Below are positions 51,730 through 60,857 of a stretch of DNA of 64,000 nt, piece after piece. The notes below the pieces were generated by a model that was not told the DNA's origin, made no database searches, and saw nothing but the letters and a program-made list of their open reading frames with translations. Location of the stretch: contig CAVUMB010000005.1 in NCBI GenBank assembly GCA_963742405.1, positions 186,001-250,000 of the forward strand, given 5' to 3'. Source of the stretch: JAGVSR01 sp963742405 (GTDB lineage: Bacteria; Pseudomonadota; Alphaproteobacteria; Rhizobiales; Hyphomicrobiaceae). Within the stretch, counting starts at the first letter, position 1. Each line of letters begins with the position of its first letter. Made by a program: the position numbers and the translations under genes.

Positions 51730-52341
51730 ATGTCAAATCCTAGAATTGAGTCCGATCCCACAATCGAATCCAATCCGACCATCAAGCTCTTGAAGACGCG
51801 CCGCTCCGTCAAGCCAGACCTGCTCTGCGGACCGGCGCCGTCTGCGGACGAACTGGAAACAATCCTCACGATCGCCGCCCGCGTTCCCGATCACAAAAAG
51901 CTCGCCCCCTGGCGTTTTGTGATCATCGAAGGCGCGGCCCGTCAGACGCTCGGCGAACTGGCAGCCGCGGCCTGCCTAAGCGAAGAAACCGAGCCGCCCT
52001 CGCACATTCGTCTCGATACCGAGCGCAAGCGTTTCACACGCGCGCCGCTGGTCATCGCCGTGATCTCGCGCGTCAGAGAAACACGCGGCGCTCCGGAATG
52101 GGAACAGATCCTGTCGGCTGGCGCGGCGTGCATGAACCTGTGCATCGCCTGCAACGCGCTCGGCTTCGGCTCGAACTGGATCACCGAGTGGGTGACATAC
52201 TCCAAGTCGTTCACAGACGGCTTCGGCCTCGCGCCCAATGAACGCATCGCCGGCTTCGTGCACATCGGCACCATCAAAGAAAGGCCCGCCGACCGTGAGC
52301 GCCCGGCGCTGGCGGATGTGGTCAGCAGATATCAAGGTTGA
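51730..52341 (+). CDS. Nitroreductase-family protein (YdjA-like)
   Basis: A 203-residue FMN-dependent oxidoreductase. The FMN-binding start KLLKTRRSVKP, the substrate-side RVPDHKKLAPWRFVIIEG, and the late NALGFGSNWITEWVTYSKSF and FVHIGTIKERPADRERPAL are the YdjA/small nitroreductase pattern. The enzymes reduce nitroaromatics, quinones or other acceptors with NAD(P)H; the physiological substrate is rarely known. It is divergent from the VWA gene, with 138 bases between. Confidence 0.92.
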   Translation: MSNPRIESDPTIESNPTIKLLKTRRSVKPDLLCGPAPSADELETILTIAARVPDHKKLAPWRFVIIEGAARQTLGELAAAACLSEETEPPSHIRLDTERKRFTRAPLVIAVISRVRETRGAPEWEQILSAGAACMNLCIACNALGFGSNWITEWVTYSKSFTDGFGLAPNERIAGFVHIGTIKERPADRERPALADVVSRYQG

Positions 52342-52361
52342 GCAAAAAAGGCGCTGCGCAA

Positions 52362-53267
52362 CTATCCCGCCGTCCCTAGCCTCGCCCGCAGCCGCGTCGA
52401 AAGGGATCGGACGAAAGCGCGAACTCGGGCTGTTTCCAGGCGCGACGGCCGCGATACGACGGTGACCGGGATAGCGCCATCCTCAAAGCGTTGCAGCACC
52501 GGTTCCAGCAGATTTGCCCCAAGCGCCGCCTGCGCTTGATAGGACAGCACGCGCGCAATGCCGACGCCCGCAACCGCGAACTCGACTGCGGCATCGGCCG
52601 TGTTGACATTCAGCCGTGACCGCACCCGCACCGCGTGCCGGCCATGGCGCTTGCTGCTGAAGATCCAACGCGACCCTCCCGGCAATTCGGCGAACGTCAC
52701 GCAGTCGTGGTCGCAGAGCGCCGCGACACTAGCCGGAGCACCGCGCCGCGCGAGATAGCCCGGCGCCGCACACGCGACGAGCTGCAACGAGCCGACACGC
52801 TGAGCGCGCAACTCCGAATCGCGCATTTTGCCGACGCGGACGGCCACATCGATCTCCTCTCCCATCAGATCAACAATGCGATCAGCCAGCAACAGCCGGA
52901 CGTTGATTTGTGGATAGTCCGCCAGGAACTCCGCGACGGCTGGCACAACGTGCAGCCGCCCCAGACCGACCGGCGCCGTAATCGAGATATCGCCAGAAAA
53001 CACATTGGCAAGCCCTGCCATGGTATTCTCCACGCCCTGCACGTCGTCGAGGATGCGGCGGCACGCGGCAAGATACGTGCGCCCCTCCGGCGTCAGGAGC
53101 AACCGCCGTGTTGTCCGCTCAATGAGCTTGACGCCAACATGATCCTCAAGCTGGGCAAGCAGGCGGCTGACATTGGTCAATGGTTCGCCGAGTTGCCGCG
53201 CGGCGCCCGAAAGGCTACCGGCATCCGACACGGCTACGAACACACTCATCGCGCGCAGACGGTCCAT
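52362..53267 (-). CDS. LysR-family regulator
   Basis: A 301-residue LysR-type activator/repressor. The helix-turn-helix spans about residues 4-60: MDRLRAMSVFVAVSDAGSLSGAARQLGEPLTNVSRLLAQLEDHVGVKLIERTTRRLLLTPEG. The effector domain follows with a two-lobed layout. This is the pattern of the LysR branch often found next to glutathione S-transferase or oxidoreductase genes. It is divergent from the GST gene at 53377, with an 18-bp dyad at its start. Ligand unknown. Confidence 0.95.
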   Translation of the reverse strand: MDRLRAMSVFVAVSDAGSLSGAARQLGEPLTNVSRLLAQLEDHVGVKLIERTTRRLLLTPEGRTYLAACRRILDDVQGVENTMAGLANVFSGDISITAPVGLGRLHVVPAVAEFLADYPQINVRLLLADRIVDLMGEEIDVAVRVGKMRDSELRAQRVGSLQLVACAAPGYLARRGAPASVAALCDHDCVTFAELPGGSRWIFSSKRHGRHAVRVRSRLNVNTADAAVEFAVAGVGIARVLSYQAQAALGANLLEPVLQRFEDGAIPVTVVSRPSRLETARVRAFVRSLSTRLRARLGTAG

Positions 53268-53272
53268 CCATA

Positions 53273-53290
53273 TTTCCAGAAAATGGGAAA
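53273..53290. promoter_or_regulatory. Candidate LysR binding site
   Basis: TTTCC at 53273-53277 and GGAAA at 53286-53290 form an 18-bp dyad directly upstream of the LysR start and within the LysR-GST gap. The location fits autoregulation and activation of the GST gene. Confidence 0.35.
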
Positions 53291-53376
53291 ATCATTGCCG
53301 TTTATTCTCCATAGCGGGGAAACGCCGAATGCGCCACCGTGCGTGTGATCTAAAATTCGCAAAAAGGGAATGATAA

Positions 53377-53976
53377 ATGGCGCCCGTTCTGTACGACCTC
53401 GAAGTATCGGGAAACTGCTACAAGGTGCGCCTGCTGTGTGCAATTCTGGGCGTGCCGCTACAGATTGTTCCGGTGGATTTCCTCGCCGGCGATCACAAAA
53501 GGCCACCGGTCAGCGATCTCAACCCGTTTGGTGAATTGCCGGTCTTCAAGGACGGCGAACTTGTCTTGCGCGACAGCCAGGCGATCCTCGTCTACATCGC
53601 GCGCAAGTGGGGCGGGGAAACGTGGTTCCCAACAGACGCCGCCGGTATGGCGCGCGTTTGCGAATGGCTGATGGTGGCGGCAAACGAAATTGCGCGCGGC
53701 CCCAACGACGCACGCTTGCATGACAAGTTCGGTTACCAGCTCGATCTCGGCGTGGCCCGCGCCAAGGCCGCCCGCATCCTGGGCCTGATGGACGCGCACC
53801 TGGCGCGTAAGCCGTGGCTGGCGCTCGATCGGCCCACGATCGCCGACATTGCCTGCATGCCGTACGTGGCGCTCGGTCACGAAGGTGGCGTCACACTGGA
53901 ACAATACCCGGCCGTTGCGGCGTGGGTGCAACGCATCAAGTCGCTGCCAGGCTTCATCACCATGCCGGCGCTCTGA
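53377..53976 (+). CDS. Glutathione S-transferase-family protein
   Basis: A 199-residue GST. The N-terminal thioredoxin-like domain has VLYDLEVSGNCYKVRLLCAILG and NPFGELPVFKDGELVLRDSQAILVYIA, with the cis-Pro in GELPVF and the E/D-S motif (RDSQ). The C-terminal helical domain includes WLALDRPTIADIACMPYVALGHEGG. The class resembles the beta/theta-type bacterial GSTs used in detoxification or sulfur transfer. ATG 53377 follows AAAGGGAATG. It is divergent from a LysR gene and followed by a PNPOx-like gene. Confidence 0.94.
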   Translation: MAPVLYDLEVSGNCYKVRLLCAILGVPLQIVPVDFLAGDHKRPPVSDLNPFGELPVFKDGELVLRDSQAILVYIARKWGGETWFPTDAAGMARVCEWLMVAANEIARGPNDARLHDKFGYQLDLGVARAKAARILGLMDAHLARKPWLALDRPTIADIACMPYVALGHEGGVTLEQYPAVAAWVQRIKSLPGFITMPAL

Positions 53977-54003
53977 CGCAAGGCATGACCGACCAAGGGT
54001 GAC

Positions 54004-54612
54004 ATGATGCAAAAGCCCGTCTCCGATGTTGCGTTTACGGCCGCGGTAAAGGCGCAGCAGACACAGCGCGGTTCCCGCGCCCAGTACGCGCGAATGGAAC
54101 AAGCGAAGGGCTGGTCAGATACGATCAGCCCCGACCTCGCGGGCTTTATTGCGAATGTGCGCTCGTTCTACCTTGCGACCGCGAGCGCGGATGGTCAGCC
54201 CTACATCCAGCATCGCGGCGGACCGGCGGGCTTTCTCAATGTGCTCGACGACCGCACGCTCGGCTTTGCCGACTTGGCCGGCAATCGCCAGTACATCACC
54301 GCCGGCAACTTGTCGGAGAATTCACGCGCCTTCATCTTTGTCATGGATTACGCGCACCGCGTTCGCATCAAATTCTGGGGCGAGGCCAGGATCGTTGAGG
54401 ACGATGACGAATTGCTGGCCCGCCTTCGTCCGCCGGTAGGTCGCTTTGTGGCTGAGCGCTCGATCCTGTTCAAAGTCGAGGCTTGGGACCGCAACTGTCC
54501 GCAGCACATACCGCAGCTTTTCTCCACCGATGACATCGAGACCGCCGTCATGCCACTGCGCCAGCGCATCGCGGAACTGGAGCAGGAGCTGGCCACGCTT
54601 CGCCAAAGCTGA
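54004..54612 (+). CDS. Pyridoxamine-phosphate-oxidase-like FMN protein
   Basis: A 202-residue protein of the PNPOx-like split-barrel flavoprotein group. The core IANVRSFYLATASADGQPYIQHRGGPAGFLNVLDDRTLGFAD and RQYITAGNLSENSRAFIFVMDYAHRVRIKFWGEARIVE matches that fold; the C-terminal helix is extended. Members bind FMN or F420 and have varied oxidoreductase roles; true pyridoxamine oxidation is unlikely to be the function here. It follows GST by 27 bases and is convergent with nadK, 2 bases apart. The ATG at 54004 or the next one at 54007 may be used. Confidence 0.85.
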   Translation: MMQKPVSDVAFTAAVKAQQTQRGSRAQYARMEQAKGWSDTISPDLAGFIANVRSFYLATASADGQPYIQHRGGPAGFLNVLDDRTLGFADLAGNRQYITAGNLSENSRAFIFVMDYAHRVRIKFWGEARIVEDDDELLARLRPPVGRFVAERSILFKVEAWDRNCPQHIPQLFSTDDIETAVMPLRQRIAELEQELATLRQS

Positions 54613-54614
54613 GT

Positions 54615-55397
54615 TTAAAACCGGAACTGCTCCGCAATCACGCGCTCATCCAGCGAGTGGCCAGGATCGAACAGCATGAACAGATCGACATGGCGGGCCT
54701 GCTCGATCTCGACGCGCACCACGTTGCGCGTTTCGACGTGATCGGCCACAGCGCTGACGGGTCGTTTCTCATGTTCCCGGACAGTGATTGTGATGCGGGA
54801 GCTGTCGGGCAGAAGCGCCCCGCGCCAGCGTCGTGGCCGGAATGGACTGATCGGCGTCAAGGCAAGCAATTCCGCATCGAGGGGCAGGATGGTTCCATGC
54901 GCCGACAAGTTGTACGCGGTAGAGCCGGCCGGCGTCGCCACGAGCACGCCGTCGCAGATCAATTCTTCCAGCCGCATGGTTCCGTCAACTGCGATCGATA
55001 ATTTCGCCGCCTGATGCATTTGCCGGAACAGCGACACTTCGTTGATGGCCAGTCCCTTGGTCGCTTTGCCGTTGATGTCGGTTGCCACCATGGACAGGGG
55101 GTGCACGCGTGTCACTTCGGCCGCAGCGAGGCGCTGCTGCAGATCGTCCTCGCGATAGTCGTTCATCAAGAACCCGACTGACCCGCGGTTCATGCCGTAG
55201 ATCGGAATGCGATCGTTCATGTACCGGTGCAGCGTCTGCAGCATGAGCCCGTCGCCGCCGAGCGCCACGATTGCCTCCGCGTCCTGCGGCCGTGCGTGGC
55301 CATAGCGCTCTGTCAGCCGTTCGAGCGCGGCCCGGGCTTCCGGCACGTCGCTGGCAACGAATGCGATCCGGTCAAATTTGTTCTGGTGTTTGTTCAT
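54615..55397 (-). CDS. nadK: NAD kinase
   Basis: A 260-residue enzyme that phosphorylates NAD to NADP. The signature motif is ALGGDGLMLQ (GGDG at about residues 47-50); INEVSLFR and the TPAGSTAYNLSAHG motif are the other conserved blocks. ATG 55397 is chosen, giving the short alphaproteobacterial form; in-frame codons upstream are not family-like. It is divergent from cutA, 107 bases apart. Housekeeping gene; its convergent neighbour is the PNPOx-like protein. Confidence 0.96.
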   Translation of the reverse strand: MNKHQNKFDRIAFVASDVPEARAALERLTERYGHARPQDAEAIVALGGDGLMLQTLHRYMNDRIPIYGMNRGSVGFLMNDYREDDLQQRLAAAEVTRVHPLSMVATDINGKATKGLAINEVSLFRQMHQAAKLSIAVDGTMRLEELICDGVLVATPAGSTAYNLSAHGTILPLDAELLALTPISPFRPRRWRGALLPDSSRITITVREHEKRPVSAVADHVETRNVVRVEIEQARHVDLFMLFDPGHSLDERVIAEQFRF

Positions 55398-55504
55398 GCT
55401 CGGGGAGAAAACGGTTCGATCCGAAGGCGGGCCGGAGATCGTGACGACGTCGACGCTGCCGCGCCGCCCGGCGCGAACCGCCAAGCTGATGGAGGCTCGC
55501 TTAC

Positions 55505-55837
55505 TTGGACACGAACGACAAGCCCGTTCTCATCTACGCGACATTTCCCGACTCGAAAACCGCGGAAGTGGCTGCTTACTCTCTTCTCGCGGCGGGGCTG
55601 GCCGCGTGCGTTAACATTTTGCCGGGCATGGTTTCGATCTACCGCTGGCAGGGCGCCGTGGAGCGCGCCGACGAGTGCGTCGTTCTGATCAAAACCCGCC
55701 AGTCACTGGCCGATGCCGCTATTGCTGACGCAACACGCCACCACCCGTACGACACGCCCGCCTTGGTGGTGCTGCCGATCACCGGCGGATCGGCGCGTTA
55801 TCTCGATTGGATCCTGCGCAGCACCGAACAGGGCTAG
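55505..55837 (+). CDS. cutA: CutA1 divalent-cation tolerance protein
   Basis: A 110-residue trimeric CutA1 protein. The signature segments AYSLLAAGLAACVNILPGMVSIYRWQGAVERADECVVLIKTRQ and HHPYDTPALVVLPITGGSARYLDWI are all present, with the conserved Cys of ACVNI and the HPYDTP motif. Its role in metal tolerance is known in outline only. The start is TTG 55505, after GGAGG at 55491-55495, a strong site at good spacing. It is convergent with the 55851 gene, 13 bases apart. Confidence 0.95.
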   Translation: MDTNDKPVLIYATFPDSKTAEVAAYSLLAAGLAACVNILPGMVSIYRWQGAVERADECVVLIKTRQSLADAAIADATRHHPYDTPALVVLPITGGSARYLDWILRSTEQG

Positions 55838-55850
55838 TTCCGCATCAAAA

Positions 55851-56933
55851 CTATAGTCGCCCCAACGGATGCAGGAACAGCTGCTGCACTGAGCGGGCTG
55901 CCGCAACCCTTCGCTTGACCGGTTTGGGCTTGGCTGATGCCCACGACTTTTTCGCTTTCCCGGGCTTCGCCTGCAGCGGTGCTGCTGCGTAAGCCGTCGC
56001 TGCCGCGCCGTCGCCCGGTTCCAATGCAGCCATGACCGGTTGCGGCATTGGCACGACGAGTGGCCGGTTTGCCCACGGCAAGACATCAGTGGCCGGCGTC
56101 GGCCAGTCTGTTGCGGCTTCGTCTGTAACGGGTGCGGCTGTTACTGGCGCACTCGGACCCGTTTCACCACGCGCGGGGCCGCCGATCGACATCCGTCCCG
56201 GAAGCGGCTCTCGACGAACGGCCTCAGCAAGACGGACCTGCGGCTCGACGCGCCCGACCGTCGACGACACGACAACCTCATTCGCACCGCCTGAACGCTT
56301 CGCTGTGGCGACTTGCGTGGCAGCCATGCAGCGGCCGGTGGAGGATACCTCGCCGCGGTTGCAACCCGCTTCGCACACAGTCTTCACCTGTCCCTTAATG
56401 AGCGAAAGAAGAAACACATCCGGCTCACGCGTCGGCAGTACGGCATTAACGCGCGCCATGAAGGTCACCATGGCTTCCCGCGATCGATCACCCCAACTGC
56501 CGTCGATCCGCCCGCCATAGCAGCCGACCCGCTTGAGCTCGATCTGGATCTGTCTCGCAAGCTGCCGTTGTACCTCCAGGCTCGCACCCTGTGCCGACAC
56601 GTCGGGAACGCGGCTTGCAGCGTCGGCGCTGGCCGCCGCCGTAGTCGTCTGCCAGTCCAGTGCAGGTATCGGCGCGTCGCCGGCGGGCAGGGGAGAGGGT
56701 ATGTCTAAGACGGGCTCGGCGAGGCTGACATAGGTCGCCGCCGGCGATGTCACTGGACGGCGCAGGCCCGGCTGTTCGGCGGCCACCATGTCCGGCTCCA
56801 GGATCGTTGCCCGGGCCATGATGCGGCCGATTGCGGCCGACTGGTCATCCTCGAAATCCAGCCGCGGACCTTGTTCCGTGAGAACGTAAGCCAGCGCACT
56901 GGCTGTCGCCAAAACTCCGAACACTTTGTACAT
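55851..56933 (-). CDS. Peptidoglycan-binding-like exported protein
   Basis: A 360-residue protein with an N-terminal hydrophobic segment (KVFGVLATASALAYVL), a disordered Pro/Ala-rich linker and one peptidoglycan-binding-like domain at about residues 125-195: IQIELKRVGCYGGRIDGSWGDRSREAMVTFMARVNAVLPTREPDVFLLSLIKGQ. A Cys-containing motif KTVCEAGCNRGEVSSTGRC follows, and the tail ends in a basic Lys/Arg-rich stretch. This arrangement is common in Hyphomicrobiales envelope proteins of unknown function. The stop is 13 bases from the convergent cutA stop. Confidence 0.7.
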   Translation of the reverse strand: MYKVFGVLATASALAYVLTEQGPRLDFEDDQSAAIGRIMARATILEPDMVAAEQPGLRRPVTSPAATYVSLAEPVLDIPSPLPAGDAPIPALDWQTTTAAASADAASRVPDVSAQGASLEVQRQLARQIQIELKRVGCYGGRIDGSWGDRSREAMVTFMARVNAVLPTREPDVFLLSLIKGQVKTVCEAGCNRGEVSSTGRCMAATQVATAKRSGGANEVVVSSTVGRVEPQVRLAEAVRREPLPGRMSIGGPARGETGPSAPVTAAPVTDEAATDWPTPATDVLPWANRPLVVPMPQPVMAALEPGDGAAATAYAAAPLQAKPGKAKKSWASAKPKPVKRRVAAARSVQQLFLHPLGRL

Positions 56934-57680
56934 CGCGGCCTACTCCTCAAACGCCGGGCCTGCGGTTACGTGAACGTAAGCATCACCCTCCGACAGCGCT
57001 GCTAGGGCAGCTGCCAACTGGTTACCGAAAAGTAACCTATTTTGCGTCCGACGGTAAGACGTCAATTCGGCTAACTCTTTGTTCGACTTGGGCCGATTTC
57101 GGAATTACCAGGTCGAATACTGAATTTTGCTGGGGTGCCCCGTCGGAGTGGACGCAAAAGTTATCGACAGCCAGGATTTCGGCGCGGGGGATAACCGTTG
57201 AACAAGTCGACAGCGTCATGTGGATAGCATCACCAACGCGATATGTGTCGTGAATGCCACCCGCACGGCTCCCCGCGACACCGGATCTGTCTACGGTTCT
57301 GATTCCCTTAACAAAAGATTTCGAATCGCTTAGCGTCGTCGATTGAGGGAAGTGTGTCGCGTACGACACTTGTTTGCTTCAGCCCTTCGCTTTGACGTTT
57401 TGCACCAGCTGGCTCTAGCGGCAGTTCGGCCTGTGCACAAGGCGAGGATAAGGTTGAAGATCCGGCAAGTCTCGAGATCGTTCCAGCCATCGATGCGATC
57501 CGCGCCGGCCACCATTTGGGGATGGGACCGGCAGCTCAAACGGATCGGGCCGCAGGCAGGAAAGGGCTCGTGTCAGTTGCTCTGCCGGCTTTCCGTGTTC
57601 CCTCCGGACAACAGGATAAAAACGAACCGGGACGAAGGGGGTTTCCAGCGTCCGACCGGTTCTGTGCAATGGAGAGGGCT
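56934..57680. other. 747-base intergenic region
   Basis: No supported gene. It is noticeably AT-richer than its neighbours, mainly 57000-57500, and contains the hairpin GGTTAC-CGAAAA-GTAACC at 57020-57037. Minus-strand frames here have unusual codon use and no family match. It should hold divergent promoters for the genes on either side. Confidence 0.5.
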
Positions 57681-58907
57681 ATGCGACACCTCATGGGTGT
57701 ACTAGGCGTTCTCGCAGCCGGCGTACTACTCGCCGTGTCCGCTGCGATGAACTGGCGTTTCGGCTACAGTCTCGGAAAAACCGAGCTTGACGGCGTAATT
57801 TACGGATCGGCTTCGGCCGCCGCGGATTGCCTGAAAGCGCTCGTTCCGTTCTTCTTTTTCGCCGCTATCAGAAACAAGATGTGGTCGCAGGCAGCTGCGG
57901 CCGTGTTGGTTGGTGTCGTTTGCACCGCCTACTCGCTGACCTCCGCACTCGGTCACGCGGCCTTGAACCGTCTGGACACCACCGGCCAACGCCAGGTGCA
58001 GGCCCAGACCTACAAGGACGTGCGCTCCGAACTCGCGCGGGCACAGGAGCAACTCGGTTGGGTGCCTCAGCACCGGCCGGTTGGCGTCGTGCAAAGCGAT
58101 CTCGACAATGCCCAGAACCAGCGCCCTTGGGCCTGGACCAAGAGCTGCACGGACGTGCAGGGCAAGCAGGGGCGCGACTTCTGCCAGTCCTATCACGCCA
58201 TGACGGCTGAACTCGCAGCCGGCCGCGAAGCTGAGAAGCTGACCGGCCGCATCAGCGAGCTCTCCGGCAAGCTGTCGTCAGCGACGGGGTCGGCCGCTAT
58301 GGCCGAAGCCGATCCACAGGCGGCCGTTCTTGCCAAGTTGTCGGGTCTCAACATCGACACCGTGCAGATCGTGATGACCGTTTTCATCGCGCTACTTCTC
58401 GAAGTTGGTTCTGGTCTTGGTATGTTCATCGCCTTCAGTCAGTGGCGCATGTATGACGAAGTGGCTCCGGCTGCTCCGGTCATGGCATCGATTGCCACGC
58501 CTGTGATCACCGCTGCGGTAGCGGTGGCGGCCCCCGTCCGAGAGGCGGCGCCCGCGCAGATATCTGCAAAACCGCGTTCTGGCGCAAACGACAACAAGTC
58601 GGCGCCGGCACCTCAACGTCTTATGGCTCCCGAGACCGATGTGGAGCGCTTCTACAAGGAGAGTGTCCAGACGCAGGACGGTTCCAGCATGACGGCAACC
58701 GAACTGTACGAAGAGTACTGCGCGTGGTGTGAAGAGAAGGAAAAGGAACCACTCGCACTGCCGACCTTTGGACGAGAGTTTGGCGATCTGGGGGTCCAGA
58801 AGGCCAAGCTTGGTGGAAGAGTTCGCTACATCGGTATCGCCCTGAAGGGCGCACGGGACGCCGAGGAGGATAAGAAGCTGCCGGCCTTCAAAGACAAGGC
58901 TGCCTAG
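57681..58907 (+). CDS. Membrane protein with C-terminal primase-type winged helix
   Basis: A 408-residue protein. Four membrane segments are seen: about residues 5-25, 48-64, 68-88 and a fourth near 230-250. Between the third and fourth lies a helical, Cys-containing extracytoplasmic region with coiled-coil character (KDVRSELARAQEQLG; EKLTGRISELSGKLSSA). The cytoplasmic tail has a Pro/Ala linker, then from about residue 320 DVERFYKESVQTQDGSSMTATELYEEYCAWCEEKEKEPLALPTFGREFGDLGVQKAKLGGRVRYIGIALK. That tail resembles the winged helix at the C-terminus of phage/plasmid D5/P4-type primases. The combination is unusual. ATG 57681 is preceded by GGAGAGG. Function unknown. Confidence 0.75.
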   Translation: MRHLMGVLGVLAAGVLLAVSAAMNWRFGYSLGKTELDGVIYGSASAAADCLKALVPFFFFAAIRNKMWSQAAAAVLVGVVCTAYSLTSALGHAALNRLDTTGQRQVQAQTYKDVRSELARAQEQLGWVPQHRPVGVVQSDLDNAQNQRPWAWTKSCTDVQGKQGRDFCQSYHAMTAELAAGREAEKLTGRISELSGKLSSATGSAAMAEADPQAAVLAKLSGLNIDTVQIVMTVFIALLLEVGSGLGMFIAFSQWRMYDEVAPAAPVMASIATPVITAAVAVAAPVREAAPAQISAKPRSGANDNKSAPAPQRLMAPETDVERFYKESVQTQDGSSMTATELYEEYCAWCEEKEKEPLALPTFGREFGDLGVQKAKLGGRVRYIGIALKGARDAEEDKKLPAFKDKAA

Positions 58908-58922
58908 AAATAGGCGACGGAG

Positions 58923-58949
58923 GGGCCGCGCAAGCGGCCCTTTTCTTTT
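58923..58949 (+). terminator. Intrinsic terminator 1
   Basis: GGGCCGC (58923-58929) and GCGGCCC (58934-58940) form a 7-bp stem with a GCAA loop, followed by TTTTCTTTT. It lies 15 bases after the stop of the membrane/winged-helix gene. Confidence 0.9.
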
Positions 58950-58963
58950 GAGTGCACCCGACA

Positions 58964-58998
58964 AGAGCGCAGCCGCAAGCTGTGCTCTTTTTCTTTTT
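58964..58998 (+). terminator. Intrinsic terminator 2
   Basis: A ten-pair stem from AGAGCGCAGC (58964-58973) to GCTGTGCTCT (58979-58988), with one G-U pair and a CGCAA loop, followed by a long T-rich run to 58998. With the first terminator 15 bases upstream it forms a tandem stop. Confidence 0.88.
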
Positions 58999-59193
58999 TC
59001 GGTGTCGATCGTGGTGAAGAAAGGGTTAAGGCGCGCGGTGCAACACGGAGCCTAAATTCAAGATCATTTTCATCAGCAATTGATGAAGCGTGTATCCAAA
59101 GCGACTTACCAACAATTCGAACTATTCCAGTATCAAATGGGGAATAAGAGCCGGGCAATGTGCATCCACATTCTCTGAAGTGGGAGCACATCC

Positions 59194-60786
59194 ATGTTGC
59201 ACAAACGATCAAATCTCATCCGCGATGAACGCGGCAACGTCGCCATTCTGTTCGCACTATTCATGCTGCCGGTCCTCGGATCGATCGGTGTGGCTGTCGA
59301 CTATGGCCGCGCATATCGCCTGCATACGCAGCTCCAGGCAGTGGCCGATGCGGCAACGTCCGCCGGTCTCAACGAGTATCGCAAGACCGGTGACGTGACC
59401 AAAGGCCAGCAGCGCCTGTTGACGTTTATCGACCAGGGCCTCGACAAGGACGGCATGGTCCGCGCCCGCGAGGAAAACAACAACGGCGGCAGCGCCATCG
59501 GCGCCCGCGTCGTCCACGTGGACGGTTCGGTGATCGATCCGACGACCTCTTCGGTTCGCCCGGTGCTGCGCACCACCATCGACACGCCGTTTCTGAGCTT
59601 CCTGGGTAAGGATCACTTGGACGTCCAGGTGTTCACCAAGGGCGCCGTTGCGTCCAATAGCGAACAAGGCACGAAGAACCTCGAACTGTCGATCATGCTC
59701 GACGTGTCGGGCTCGATGGCCGAAACGACAGCTAGCGGCTCGACGAAGATCGTCGACATGAAAGCCGCGGCGACAGACTTCCTCGACATCGTCATGCCGA
59801 ATGACCTTGCCGTGAACAATCGCCGCGTCGGCCTGGTGCCGTTCACCGATCGCATCAATGCCGGCCCATTTGCTGCGGCGGCAACTGGACTTGAGCCGAC
59901 GATCCAAGTCCCGAATGGTACCAACACAGTCTACGTGCTGAGCACCACGGACTTCACTTGGCAGTCTCTGACCAACTGCCGCAGCCGCGTGAAGTCGGCG
60001 ACGGCCTACAGCAGCTACACGAACACCCAGGCCGAGCAGTTCTGCAAGGACAACTACACCAAGCGCGTCAACAACAAGAAGGACGAATACTCGACACCCG
60101 ATCGCGTCACGACGTATGTGCCCAAGTACGCCACACGCTACATCCGGACCTGCATCACGGAGCGCCAGGGCACCGACCGCTATACCGATGTTGAACCGCA
60201 GTCGGGCAGCTATGCCGGTGTCTACAATCCCGACAGCACGGTGCTGACCGACCAGTACTCTTCCTCGCAGAACAACTGCACGATCCCCCAGATTATGCCG
60301 TTGACCACCGACAAGCAGGCACTCAAGGATCACATCGCCACGTTCAGTGCGTTGAACACCACGGCGGGCCATCTCGGCACGGCCTGGAGCTGGTACATGC
60401 TGGCCCCGAATTGGATTCGCTTCTGGAGTTCGGGTGACGGCGATGTGGCCGAGTATGACGACACCAACACGATCAAGGCAGCAGTGCTGATGACGGACGG
60501 TGAATATAACTCGTCATGGACTTCAACCACCGCCATCGTGCAGGCCAAGGCGCTGTGCGATAACATGAAGGCCAAGGGTATTACGGTCTACACCGTCGGC
60601 TTTGATATCAGCACCAGCGCGACCAACCCAGCCCGTCAGACGCTCATCTATTGTGCGTCTCCCGGCAAATACTACTTCCCCTACGACGGCAACGCTCTCA
60701 AGCAGGCGTTCAATCAGATCGGCAGCTCGCTGGTGACGATTGTGACGAAGTCGAGCGACGATAAGACGGTACTGATCCAGGAGTAA
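59194..60786 (+). CDS. TadE/TadG-like protein with VWA domain
   Basis: A 530-residue protein. The N-terminus LIRDERGNVAILFALFMLPVLGSIGVAVDYGRAYRLHTQLQAVADAATSAGL is the TadG/TadE hallmark: a short cytoplasmic tail, one membrane helix and a pseudopilin-like helix. From about residue 163 a von Willebrand A domain follows, with the metal site DVSGSM starting at D170. The middle region is Thr/Tyr-rich and the VWA ends in VYTVGFDIS and YYFPYDGNALKQAFNQIGSSL. TadG proteins serve tight-adherence pilus systems, but no other tad gene is in this window. A GGGAGC site precedes ATG 59194. Confidence 0.9.
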   Translation: MLHKRSNLIRDERGNVAILFALFMLPVLGSIGVAVDYGRAYRLHTQLQAVADAATSAGLNEYRKTGDVTKGQQRLLTFIDQGLDKDGMVRAREENNNGGSAIGARVVHVDGSVIDPTTSSVRPVLRTTIDTPFLSFLGKDHLDVQVFTKGAVASNSEQGTKNLELSIMLDVSGSMAETTASGSTKIVDMKAAATDFLDIVMPNDLAVNNRRVGLVPFTDRINAGPFAAAATGLEPTIQVPNGTNTVYVLSTTDFTWQSLTNCRSRVKSATAYSSYTNTQAEQFCKDNYTKRVNNKKDEYSTPDRVTTYVPKYATRYIRTCITERQGTDRYTDVEPQSGSYAGVYNPDSTVLTDQYSSSQNNCTIPQIMPLTTDKQALKDHIATFSALNTTAGHLGTAWSWYMLAPNWIRFWSSGDGDVAEYDDTNTIKAAVLMTDGEYNSSWTSTTAIVQAKALCDNMKAKGITVYTVGFDISTSATNPARQTLIYCASPGKYYFPYDGNALKQAFNQIGSSLVTIVTKSSDDKTVLIQE

Positions 60787-60812
60787 GGATCATCACGCTC
60801 CCGCTAATAACT

Positions 60813-60845
60813 GGGCGGCGTCTCACAAGAGACGCCGCCCTTTTT
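60813..60845 (+). terminator. Strong intrinsic terminator
   Basis: GGGCGGCGTCTC (60813-60824) pairs perfectly with GAGACGCCGCCC (60829-60840) around an ACAA loop, followed by TTTTT. It ends the TadG-like gene and sits just before the convergent oligopeptidase stop. On the minus strand it has no T-run, so it serves the plus strand. Confidence 0.95.
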
Positions 60846-60857
60846 CATTCAAGACGT

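Noticed and set aside
57037..57369. Minus-strand 110-residue frame in the 747-base gap
   Set aside because: Codon third positions are not GC-biased like those of true genes here, and the sequence has no recognisable domain.
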